The notes under the pieces were generated by a model that had not been told where the DNA came from, did no database searches, and worked only from the letters and a program-made list of their open reading frames with translations. Source: JAEHDI01 sp035455185 (GTDB lineage Bacteria; Acidobacteriota; Terriglobia; Bryobacterales; Bryobacteraceae). From it: a stretch of 11,112 nt of DNA. Numbering within the stretch: the stretch's first letter is position 1; each line of letters begins with the position of its first letter. Below, piece by piece: positions 1 through 6,611 of the stretch. Position numbers and translations under genes: made by a program. The DNA is taken from contig DATIFQ010000245.1 of the NCBI GenBank assembly GCA_035455185.1, positions 1 to 11,112 of the forward strand, given 5' to 3'.

Positions 1-414
1 ACCCAACCGCCCGCGGGGCGGCCCGGGGCCATTCGACGGCTACTATTTCAGGACTTACGCTACAAGTTCGCCGCTCTGGGAATGGCCGCGGCGGTCATCG
101 CGCTGTCGGTTCTCTCGACGGGCTCAACGGTACGGGCGATCAGTGTTCCGGTCGAGTTTGTGAACGTTCCGCCGGGAATGGCGATCTCGAGCCAGTCGCC
201 GAGTCGCATTGAAGCCCAGGTGAGGGGTAGCCGGTGGCTGATCGACTCGGTGACCGATTCGGGTCTGGTGGCGCGGGTCGACCTGCGGCGGGCCGGCCAG
301 GGCGTGCAGGATGTCCGGGTTCGCCCCGACGCGTTGAACGTTCCACCCGGCGTTGTGGTTGAGCGAGTTACACCTCCCGGCATCACGGTCCGCCTTGTGC
401 GAAAGCTGCCTTAA
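1..414 (+). CDS. YbbR/CdaR-like membrane-anchored protein (5' end outside window)
   Basis: The reading frame is open from base 1 to a TAA at 412-414, giving 137 visible residues. They form a hydrophobic anchor (YKFAALG followed by an Ala/Val/Leu-rich stretch, about codons 21-43), then one YbbR-type repeat: VPVEFVNVPPG, a VRGS turn, a VDLRRAGQG segment, and a closing VERVTPPGITVRL strand. In Firmicutes, YbbR proteins (CdaR) regulate the membrane diadenylate cyclase CdaA, which makes c-di-AMP. That the same partner applies here is inference, since the upstream gene is not in the window. No ATG, GTG or TTG lies in frame before the ATG at 82, and starting at 82 would cut off the basic front half of the anchor, so the true start is probably left of base 1. 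Only one repeat is visible, whereas family members usually carry several, so this is either a short member or repeats are missing from view. Confidence 0.75.
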   Translation, partial: TQPPAGRPGAIRRLLFQDLRYKFAALGMAAAVIALSVLSTGSTVRAISVPVEFVNVPPGMAISSQSPSRIEAQVRGSRWLIDSVTDSGLVARVDLRRAGQGVQDVRVRPDALNVPPGVVVERVTPPGITVRLVRKLP

Positions 415-440
415 AGACGCCGTGGAGATGCTGCTCCCGC

Positions 441-446
441 TACACT
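441..446 (+). promoter_or_regulatory. -10-like hexamer just upstream of the DUF5060/DUF4038 gene
   Basis: TACACT ends 6 nt before the ATG at 453, and there is no Shine-Dalgarno sequence in front of that ATG. This spacing would place transcription initiation at or very near the A of the ATG, the arrangement seen in leaderless bacterial genes. No convincing -35 element lies at 16-18 bp. The call rests on one hexamer and is weak. Confidence 0.3.
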
Positions 447-452
447 GTTCTC

Positions 453-2318
453 ATGAAGCTGTCTGTCCAGGTTCTGGCGTCCCTGTTCGCCTCACTCAGT
501 TCGGCCCAGACTCCGTGTCAGCCGACGGCGGTCTACACGCCCTGCGACATCGTGTTCGACATGACGGATGAAGAGGCTCGGGCGCATCCGAACCCGTACC
601 TGACAGTCCAGCTCCAGGCCGAGTTTCGCTCGCCGCGTTATCGCACCTTCCTAATGCCGGCGTTCTGGGATGGCGGCCGGCGCCTGGTGATCCGGTTCGC
701 GCCGACTGACCCGGGCAAGTGGGACTTCCGCATTTCCAGCAACATCGCCCGATTTGATGAGAAGACCGGACAGGTGGAAGCCACGCCCTCGGACTCGCCG
801 GGCTTCGTCCGGCCCCGCAATGTGCACCATTGGGGCTACACGGAGACCGATCAACCGCACCTGTGGATGGGCGACACACTTTACAGTTTCGCGACCGTGG
901 ATCAGGCGGTATTCGAAAAGGTCATCGAGGCAAGGGCGCAGCAGAAGTTCAACCACATCCGTGGCCTTGTGCTCGGGCGGGAGCAGGACGCCGCGAAGGC
1001 CTTTCCTTCACCGGAACAGCCTGATCCGGAGCACTTCCGCCGGCTGGACGGACGCATCCTTGCGATGAATCGCAAAGGAATCGTCGCCGATCTGATCATC
1101 GGTGGCGACCAGAACGAACTAGCGAAGCTGTTCCCCACCTGGCAGCAGCGCGAACGCTACATACGGTACCTTGTTGCACGTTACTCGGCGATGCACATCA
1201 CCTGGCAGGGCGTGCAGGAATTCGAGGAGTACGAAGATGGGCGAGCGCTGCTCAAGGAAATCGGCGAATCCCTGAAGAAGCTCGACCCATATAACCATCC
1301 GCGTTCGACGCACACGGTAGCGACGTCGGCGCCGCTGTTCGGCGACGGCTGGATGAGTTACATCGTGTATCAGTCCTCGGACAACCATCTCGGTTCGATC
1401 GAGCACCAGCTCTTCGCCGCACCGTTCGTCAATGCGGAGTTCGCGTACGAGGATACGGGCGCGGGCAAGTCGCATCCGCATCACGTCGACACAGACACCT
1501 TTCGCAAACGCCTCTGGAACGCGACGATGAGCGGGCAATATCCGACGTTTGGAAACACCGGCACCTACGGAGGCAGAAAGTTCGCGGTAGATCCGAAGTA
1601 CCTCGACTCGCCCGGAGCCAAGCAGATGACGGTCTGGTACGACTTCTTCTCTGGAACGCGATTCTGGGAGCTGGAACCCTATTTTGACGTGGACGGTGGC
1701 CGCGCTCTGGCGCTGGAGCGTCCTCACGATGAGGAGATGGAAGGCATCGAATTCATCGTCTACGTGGAAAAGCCGGGACCCGTGGAGATCGTGCTTCCCC
1801 GCCACAGCTACGACGCCGCGTGGTTCAATCCGATCACCGGCGAACGGATCAAACTCAAGGAGTTCAAAGACAGGCGCTACCGCGCCGAGCCGCCAAGCCA
1901 GGACCACGACTGGGTGTTGCACATCTCGCGGGAAGGCCGGAAACGCGGCATGCTGAATTCGTACAAGTTCGAGTCCAGGGCGATCATGTTGCAGGAAGTG
2001 GAACAGAGTTCGCAGAAGGTCCCGTATCAGATCGAAGAGCCATCGGCGGACTCCCTGCCGGTGGGCAAGCCGGTCAAGTACTCCGCCAAGGTCACGCGCG
2101 ACACCCGGGCGACGCGCTCGATGATGTGGCTATGGACAGGCGAGGTTGCCGCGGGAGGTCAGGGCTATCGGGTGCTCGGGACTGGAGCTGACGGCGAGAT
2201 GAAGATACCTCCGGGCCTGGCGAAGCGGTATCCGGCCGTGCTCAACCTCCGGCTCGCCGGGATGAATGCCGTTGGAAAGGTCTACTTTTCCGACAAGGTC
2301 TACAGGCTCACCGAGTGA
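453..2318 (+). CDS. Secreted DUF5060/DUF4038-type glycoside hydrolase
   Basis: This 621-aa protein starts with a Sec-type signal peptide (residues 1-18, cleavage likely after SSA). A DUF5060-like beta-sandwich follows at about 22-120 (FWDGG and RFAPTDPGKWDF are typical). Next comes a TIM-barrel region of DUF4038 type at about 123-410, beginning HWGYTETDQPHLWMGDT. A C-terminal beta domain at about 413-492 resembles the 'putative collagen-binding' domain that often follows DUF4038, with AWFNPITGE as a landmark. Residues 525-620 form a further Ig-like tail. Related families include GH140 apiosidases. Candidate catalytic acids are a glutamate in QEFEEYED (256-259) and E329 in VNAEFAYED; this assignment is inferred from position. 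The substrate cannot be read from sequence. The ATG at 453 is the only start giving an intact signal peptide. The stop overlaps the next gene by 4 nt, so this gene and tsaB are probably one transcript. Confidence 0.82.
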   Translation: MKLSVQVLASLFASLSSAQTPCQPTAVYTPCDIVFDMTDEEARAHPNPYLTVQLQAEFRSPRYRTFLMPAFWDGGRRLVIRFAPTDPGKWDFRISSNIARFDEKTGQVEATPSDSPGFVRPRNVHHWGYTETDQPHLWMGDTLYSFATVDQAVFEKVIEARAQQKFNHIRGLVLGREQDAAKAFPSPEQPDPEHFRRLDGRILAMNRKGIVADLIIGGDQNELAKLFPTWQQRERYIRYLVARYSAMHITWQGVQEFEEYEDGRALLKEIGESLKKLDPYNHPRSTHTVATSAPLFGDGWMSYIVYQSSDNHLGSIEHQLFAAPFVNAEFAYEDTGAGKSHPHHVDTDTFRKRLWNATMSGQYPTFGNTGTYGGRKFAVDPKYLDSPGAKQMTVWYDFFSGTRFWELEPYFDVDGGRALALERPHDEEMEGIEFIVYVEKPGPVEIVLPRHSYDAAWFNPITGERIKLKEFKDRRYRAEPPSQDHDWVLHISREGRKRGMLNSYKFESRAIMLQEVEQSSQKVPYQIEEPSADSLPVGKPVKYSAKVTRDTRATRSMMWLWTGEVAAGGQGYRVLGTGADGEMKIPPGLAKRYPAVLNLRLAGMNAVGKVYFSDKVYRLTE

Positions 2319-3007
2319 CATCCCGAATCCTCGCGGTTGACACAACGACAGAGTTTGGCGGCCTCGCGCTACTTTACGGAAGCGAAGTCGTCGAGGAACT
2401 CCTGCTGCATTCGAGCGAGGGCTTCGGCCACATACTGTTCGCGAACGTCGAGCGGCTGCTGGCTAAGCACGCCTGGGCGGTGCTCGATATCGACTGTTTC
2501 GCCGCCGCCGCAGGGCCCGGCACCTTCACCGGCACCCGGGTGGGACTGGCGGCAGTGAAAGGGTTTGCGGAGGCCGCGGGGAAGCCCGTCGTTGCGGTGT
2601 CGAACTTGGCGGCGGTGGCGTCGTTCGGAAGTGCGCCGTTGCGGGCCGCCGTTCTGGACGCGCGTCGCGGTGAGGTCTACGGCGCTGTCTATTCGGGCTC
2701 GTTAGAACTGATCTGCCCGGAAATCGTAACGAAGTTTCCGGCGTGGCTCGAATCGCTTCCCGCCGGCGACCTCGAATTCCTTTCTCCGGACTTCGCCCCG
2801 TTCCGGCATGCCCTGGCGGGAACCCGGTTCGAGAATGCGCCGGTCCGCCAGACTCCGCGGTCCCTCGCCGCCGCCGTCGGTGCGATTGCGGTTCGTCGCT
2901 TCATCGCGGGGAGCTTCGAGGATCCAGCCACGGTCGACGCCAATTACGTTCGCCACTCCGACGCGGAGCTGCTCTGGAAAGACCGGCAGGCCACTGAGAA
3001 TCAATAA
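2315..3007 (+). CDS. tsaB: tRNA t6A biosynthesis protein TsaB
   Basis: This 230-aa protein has the ASKHA-fold signature of TsaB: ILAVDTTTEFGG at the N-terminus, GPGTFTGTRVG at 67-77, and LDARRGEVY at 114-122. Its length matches the family, about 220-240 aa. TsaB is the non-catalytic partner that forms a complex with TsaD and TsaE. The complex transfers threonylcarbamoyl from TC-AMP (made by TsaC) to A37 of ANN-decoding tRNAs in the cytoplasm. The start is GTG at 2315, nested with the upstream TGA as GTGA, which suggests translational coupling since there is no strong Shine-Dalgarno. The pairing of this housekeeping gene with a secreted glycosidase gene is odd and probably reflects local packing. 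The C-terminal third is diverged, as is usual for TsaB. No terminator is evident in the 34 bp before the convergent GH172 gene. Confidence 0.93.
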   Translation: MTSRILAVDTTTEFGGLALLYGSEVVEELLLHSSEGFGHILFANVERLLAKHAWAVLDIDCFAAAAGPGTFTGTRVGLAAVKGFAEAAGKPVVAVSNLAAVASFGSAPLRAAVLDARRGEVYGAVYSGSLELICPEIVTKFPAWLESLPAGDLEFLSPDFAPFRHALAGTRFENAPVRQTPRSLAAAVGAIAVRRFIAGSFEDPATVDANYVRHSDAELLWKDRQATENQ

Positions 3008-3041
3008 CTCATGTCCTCATCCCCGATGCCGCGGATTTCTC

Positions 3042-4184
3042 CTACCCCGGCAGTTTCACGCGGGGGATGCGCTCCTCCGCAGAGGGTAACGCCGGGAATT
3101 CGGTGTAAGGCGCGTCCTGATACCAATAGCAGACCGAGAAGAAATTGTCGCCGCGGTCGTTGGCGTGCCCGTGCTCCATCGTGTGCTTCATGTAGCGGTT
3201 GAAAGTGACTGGATTGTCGCCATGCCAGCGATAGCAGCAGTACCGGCCGCCAGTCCGCTCTGGCATGATGATCAGCGGCGCTCCGTAATAGTGATGAGCA
3301 AACGGCACCGCGCCGTCCCGGCCGCCGAAGTTCCAACTGCCGAGGAAATAGTCTTCCGAGCCTGTCCCGATGATCACCGGACGGCTGTTGTCGTCGACGA
3401 AGATCATGTCGTCGCCTTCGCCCATCCAGCCGTCAGCATTGATCAAAACCCCGAGAGTGACGCCCATCAGGTGACCACGCCCACGCGTCTCGGCATAAAC
3501 GTAGTTCAGGCTGCCGTCGGGATTCAGTTTCGCCGCGTCGCCGGTCGAACGCACGCACGGTGACGCCTGGCGATATTGCGCGTGGAAATAGAGGGCGTCC
3601 GGGAGGAGCGCCGGGACACGCTGAAAATCGATATTCGAGTAAAACGCCCCCACGCCCTGCGTTCCTTCGTTGGTAACGGTAATGCGGGCCGATTTCCGGT
3701 ACGGCATTGCAAAGTAACAGTTCAAAGAGCGCCCGGGGGAGCAGGCGAGATAGGCGGACTCGTAATGAACGTACTGGCCCAGGTTGAGCCCGAAAAAGTC
3801 TCCGACAGGAGCCTCGACGCTGGGCTTTCCCTCGCCGTCCCAGTAGATCCGGAGCACAATCTCTTTCAGATGGTGGATCCCTTGCGCCGCAATCGTGAAC
3901 CATATGTGAGTGATCACGCCGGGACCTTCCTGGCTGAAAACCTCCTGTGTGGCGCCGGGCGCGATTGGCCAGTAATCTCGGTTACCGCCGGTGATGTCGT
4001 GACTCGACTGCTTCAGGGACCGGTAGTCCTGCGCACGGGCATAGCGTGGAAGGAAACGGCGGGAGGATTCATCGGCGGCCTGCGCTGAAGCGGCGGCCGG
4101 GACGGCTGCGGTGAAACCAGCCAAGGCCATGGCGCGCTGAAGAAAACCGCGCCGGTCCGCGCGGGTAGACGACGTTCTGGACAT
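3042..4184 (-). CDS. Tat-exported GH172 (DUF2961) glycosidase
   Basis: This 380-aa protein opens with a twin-arginine signal (RRGFLQ at 11-16, hydrophobic stretch to about 35, AQA cleavage region), so it should be exported folded. The body is a DUF2961 domain, founder of GH172. Landmarks are an N-terminal DITGGNRDYWP, GPGVITHIWFT, the GDFFG segment, FAMPYRKSARI, WMGEGDDMIFVDD and IIGTGSEDYFLG. E256 and E277 lie exactly 21 residues apart. This matches the spacing of the two catalytic glutamates (270 and 291, as I recall them) of the characterised GH172 alpha-D-fructofuranosidase/arabinofuranosidase. GH172 enzymes are jelly-roll proteins that assemble as trimers or larger. The true substrate here is unknown; a furanoside is the natural guess. 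An AAAGGAG ribosome-binding site 8 nt upstream fixes the start. The gene converges on tsaB and diverges from the response regulator. Confidence 0.9.
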   Translation of the reverse strand: MSRTSSTRADRRGFLQRAMALAGFTAAVPAAASAQAADESSRRFLPRYARAQDYRSLKQSSHDITGGNRDYWPIAPGATQEVFSQEGPGVITHIWFTIAAQGIHHLKEIVLRIYWDGEGKPSVEAPVGDFFGLNLGQYVHYESAYLACSPGRSLNCYFAMPYRKSARITVTNEGTQGVGAFYSNIDFQRVPALLPDALYFHAQYRQASPCVRSTGDAAKLNPDGSLNYVYAETRGRGHLMGVTLGVLINADGWMGEGDDMIFVDDNSRPVIIGTGSEDYFLGSWNFGGRDGAVPFAHHYYGAPLIIMPERTGGRYCCYRWHGDNPVTFNRYMKHTMEHGHANDRGDNFFSVCYWYQDAPYTEFPALPSAEERIPRVKLPG

Positions 4185-4192
4185 AACGTGTG

Positions 4193-4199
4193 CTCCTTT
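4193..4199 (-). promoter_or_regulatory. Ribosome-binding site of the GH172 gene
   Basis: The minus strand reads AAAGGAG, ending 8 nt before the ATG at 4184. It is one of the best Shine-Dalgarno sequences in this window and fixes the GH172 start. Confidence 0.8.
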
Positions 4200-4228
4200 C
4201 GAGAAATCGGCATGAGACCGAGAGCCGG

Positions 4229-4257
4229 ATTATATCGAAACTGGCCCTCAAGTTGTG
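4229..4257 (-). promoter_or_regulatory. Putative sigma70-type promoter of the GH172 gene
   Basis: The minus strand carries a perfect TATAAT (4234-4229). The hexamer 17 bp upstream is CACAAC (4257-4252), a poor -35, which suggests an activator-dependent or weak promoter. Predicted initiation near 4222 gives a leader of about 37 nt that contains the AAAGGAG site. Confidence 0.5.
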
Positions 4258-4305
4258 AACAGTTTGATGCGTTCCAGCAGGACACAGAGCTGAAGAATAG
4301 AAAAA

Positions 4306-4325
4306 GTTTGAATTTGTTTGAATTT
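4306..4325. repeat. Tandem 10-bp direct repeat in the divergent promoter region
   Basis: GTTTGAATTT occurs twice, back to back, without mismatch. A third partial copy (GTTTGA) lies at 4262-4267. The 10-bp period equals about one helical turn, which would place two identical sites on the same DNA face. The block lies about 83 bp upstream of the predicted transcription start on each strand. A binding site for a regulator is plausible; an AT-rich structural element is the alternative. Confidence 0.5.
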
Positions 4326-4371
4326 TAAGCACGCATCGTAAGGAAATTCGTCTTTGGTTGAGATGGATGGG

Positions 4372-4401
4372 TTGACTCAGTACTAGAATTAGCCGTACAA
4401 T
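4372..4401 (+). promoter_or_regulatory. Putative sigma70-type promoter of the response-regulator gene
   Basis: TTGACT (4372-4377) and TACAAT (4396-4401) are separated by 18 bp, a good match to the sigma70 consensus. Predicted initiation near 4408 leaves a leader of only about 9 nt before the ATG at 4417, with no room for a normal Shine-Dalgarno. Confidence 0.6.
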
Positions 4402-4416
4402 CGTCCTAATCAGGCT

Positions 4417-5154
4417 ATGAGCAACCCTGGCGCCCCCATCCAAGACGAGACCGTGCCAGAATCCGCCGAAGAGGCCGTACCTTCCACGATCCGAGTTGTC
4501 ATTTCCGACGACCATCCGATTGTTCGCGAGGGTTTGCGGAGACTGCTAGCCCTCGAACCCGATATCAGCGTCGTCGGTGAAGCGGGTGATGGGGAGTCCA
4601 CGCTGACGATCGTGGACCAGGTCAATCCGGACATTTTGCTCCTCGACCTCCGGATGCCAGGGATCGACGGTCTGTCTGCGCTCCAGCGGTTGCAGAGGGT
4701 CAACAAACGAACCAGAGTCATCGTGCTCACAGCCTCCGAGGACAAAAACGAGTTCGTGCAGGCGATGAAGCTAGGTTGCTCCGGGATCGTGCTAAAGCAA
4801 ACGGCCGCGGAACTGATCGTCAAGAGCATCCGCAAAGTGCACGCCGGCGAGATCTGGCTGGATTCGCACACCACTGCCGCGGTGATGCGGCAGTTCGCCT
4901 CGCCCAACGATCCGGTGCCTCAAGGCTCGGCCCGCCCGCGCGACCGTTCGCCGCTGAGCCAGCGCGAGCGCGAGATCGTGGCGCTGGTGGCGCAGGGATA
5001 CAAGAACAAGGAAATGGCCGAGAAGATGTTCATCAGTGAGCAGACGGTGAAGAACCATCTGCATAACATCTTCGACAAGCTCGGCGTTTCGGATCGCCTC
5101 GAACTCGCCCTCTACGCCATTCACAAGGGCTTGCACACGGAAGAAGCCAGCTAG
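4417..5154 (+). CDS. NarL/FixJ-family response regulator (REC-LuxR HTH)
   Basis: This 245-aa cytoplasmic transcription factor has an N-terminal receiver domain at about 25-142 and a LuxR-type helix-turn-helix at about 178-240. In the receiver, acidic residues D31/D32 (SDDHP), phospho-acceptor D77 (LLLDLRMPG), T105 and K127 are all present, so it should be phosphorylatable. The effector contains LSQREREIVALVAQGYKNKE and SEQTVKNHLHNIFDKLGV, the classic DNA-binding and dimerisation signature. Residues 1-24 are an acidic, Pro-rich extension before the receiver. A GTG at 4453 (residue 13) is an alternative start, since neither start has a Shine-Dalgarno. No histidine kinase is adjacent, so the signal is unknown. 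Its divergent position next to the GH172 gene suggests it may control that gene or itself. The gene ends in a 4-bp overlap with the convergent GH4 gene. Confidence 0.92.
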   Translation: MSNPGAPIQDETVPESAEEAVPSTIRVVISDDHPIVREGLRRLLALEPDISVVGEAGDGESTLTIVDQVNPDILLLDLRMPGIDGLSALQRLQRVNKRTRVIVLTASEDKNEFVQAMKLGCSGIVLKQTAAELIVKSIRKVHAGEIWLDSHTTAAVMRQFASPNDPVPQGSARPRDRSPLSQREREIVALVAQGYKNKEMAEKMFISEQTVKNHLHNIFDKLGVSDRLELALYAIHKGLHTEEAS

Positions 5155-6611
5155 CTAAACTGAGGCAAGTGCTTCGCGTGGGCTTGGATGAGGGCGTCCG
5201 CCATCTTGGAAGCGGTGGCGTAATCGCTCACGCCGCCATCCAGAATGAGCGCCTCCACGAACAGCTTCCGGTTCCCGGTGAGCGCGGCTTCCACCGTGGC
5301 CTCCACCGCGGCGATCCGGCGAAGCAAAACTGCGGCGATCGGCACCGGGATCTCGCCGATAGGCGGCGCCAGCATGCCGTCCTGGGCGGCCAACGCGGGC
5401 ACTTCGAGAATGACGTCCTTAGGCAGGTTGCTGACGATCCCGTGATTCGGCAGATTCGCCGAATACCATCGCCGGCGGTCGTGCCAGAAGCTGTCGAGGA
5501 TCTGCATGGTCTGCATGTGCTCGCCGCCTGTAGACTTGATCCGAGCCGAGTCAATCGGTCCCGTGCCCTGCGCCAGACTGAGCGTGTCGTCGTAAATCTT
5601 GTCTCCCCGGGCGATGGTGCCCTCAAATGAGTAAGCATCCACGCCCAGCACGCTGCCGTAATACTTCCCGCCTGGGAACCGCTCGGGGAAGAACTCGGTG
5701 ACGTGACGATCCATCGGCGCTGGGAAGGCATTGAACTCGTCGAACAACTCCCAGGCGAAGGGATACGCCAGCTTGCCGGTGTCAGGGGCGTGTCCGAACG
5801 AACTGGCCCAACTGTCGCGGTCGAGGCCCTTGGCACGCCGCTCGGCGACTTTCGTGCGAATGACCGGCCACAGATCTTCGCCATCGAGCCGGAGATCTGT
5901 GATCCACGTCAGATGATTCAATCCCACCCAACGGGCAGTCACACGATTGCGGGGCGCGCCGGCCATCGCCGCCAGGACTTCAATCCCTTCTTCCGTCCCC
6001 ATGCAGAGGCCGAATGCGGGGAGGGAAGTGGTACGCCGTAAAGCCCTGACTACCGCCGTCATCGGGTTCGAGTAGTTGATGAAGATTGCGTACGGACACA
6101 AACGTTCCACGTCTTTCGCGATGGCAACCATCGGCGGGATCATCCGCTGCGCGCGTGACACTCCGCCTGACATCACTGAGTCGCCCACCGGCTGGTAGAC
6201 GCCGAACTTGCGCGGCACGAACACATCTTGCTCCCACGCCCGCCGGCTGCCGACGCCGATCGTCGAGATCACGACCGTCGCCCCGGCGAGAACGTCGCGC
6301 CGTTCCGTCGACGCGGTGACCTTTGCGGGCTGGTCGCTCGTCATCATGTAGCGGCGCACCAATTTCTCGGTAGCCTCGAGGATCACCGGATTGATGTCGA
6401 CAAGGGCAATCTCCCAGTCGCCTTTCGGCCGCCGCTGGAGCCAGTCGATCACGATGCCCTGCGTGAACATGGCGCTGCCGGCGCCGATGAGCACCATCTT
6501 CTGCTTTTCCCTAGCGGCGAAGGCTCCGGGTTTCACGGAGGTGGCCGTCGAGGCGGCCTGTGCGGCAGCGGGCGCCGCGGACAGCATTCGAAGAACATCA
6601 CGTCGATTCAT
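5151..6611 (-). CDS. Tat-exported GH4 family NAD-dependent glycosidase
   Basis: This 486-aa protein is a GH4 enzyme, a family that cleaves glycosides by NAD+-assisted oxidation, elimination and reduction with a divalent metal. A dinucleotide site GAGSAMFT is at 43-50, with acidic D72 at the end of the second strand. SNPM is at 181-184, the metal-ligand Cys is C203 and the metal-ligand His is H233 (GLNHL). The N-terminus is unusual for GH4: NRRDVL followed by an Ala-rich segment looks like a twin-arginine signal. The motif after the ligand Cys reads CMGT (203-206), unlike the known subgroup motifs CHSV, CHEV, CHGx, CDMP and CNVP, so specificity cannot be assigned. An upstream ATG at 6653 would give 14 extra residues. 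The start at 6611 is preferred because it forms an ATGA overlap with the preceding stop, has GGGAG 5 nt upstream, and puts the twin arginines at residues 3-4. Confidence 0.88.
   Translation of the reverse strand: MNRRDVLRMLSAAPAAAQAASTATSVKPGAFAAREKQKMVLIGAGSAMFTQGIVIDWLQRRPKGDWEIALVDINPVILEATEKLVRRYMMTSDQPAKVTASTERRDVLAGATVVISTIGVGSRRAWEQDVFVPRKFGVYQPVGDSVMSGGVSRAQRMIPPMVAIAKDVERLCPYAIFINYSNPMTAVVRALRRTTSLPAFGLCMGTEEGIEVLAAMAGAPRNRVTARWVGLNHLTWITDLRLDGEDLWPVIRTKVAERRAKGLDRDSWASSFGHAPDTGKLAYPFAWELFDEFNAFPAPMDRHVTEFFPERFPGGKYYGSVLGVDAYSFEGTIARGDKIYDDTLSLAQGTGPIDSARIKSTGGEHMQTMQILDSFWHDRRRWYSANLPNHGIVSNLPKDVILEVPALAAQDGMLAPPIGEIPVPIAAVLLRRIAAVEATVEAALTGNRKLFVEALILDGGVSDYATASKMADALIQAHAKHLPQFS

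Larger units (their letters stand above)
4185..4416. other. Divergent intergenic control region
   Basis: This 232-bp non-coding stretch lies between the start codons of the GH172 gene (-) and the response-regulator gene (+). It is clearly more AT-rich than the surrounding genes, especially 4290-4330. It contains a minus-strand promoter and ribosome-binding site, a plus-strand promoter, and a tandem 10-bp repeat between them. I see no small ORF or RNA gene in it. It is the only sizeable gap in the window and the natural place for regulated control of both flanking genes. Confidence 0.75.

Noticed and set aside
82..414. ATG 82 as the start of the YbbR-like protein
   Set aside because: It would remove the basic, hydrophobic front of the membrane anchor that is visible in frame upstream, so the gene more likely begins outside the window.
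1119..1922. 267-codon open frame on the minus strand
   Set aside because: It lies wholly antisense to the well-supported DUF5060/DUF4038 gene and shows no recognisable domain. Long antisense frames are expected in GC-rich DNA.
3008..3041. Possible bidirectional terminator between tsaB and GH172
   Set aside because: Only a short CCGCGG palindrome is present, with no stable stem and no T-run on either strand.
5169..5630. 153-codon plus-strand frame antisense to the GH4 gene
   Set aside because: The composition is Arg/His/Gly-rich with no fold-like pattern, and the GH4 frame carries all the conserved motifs.
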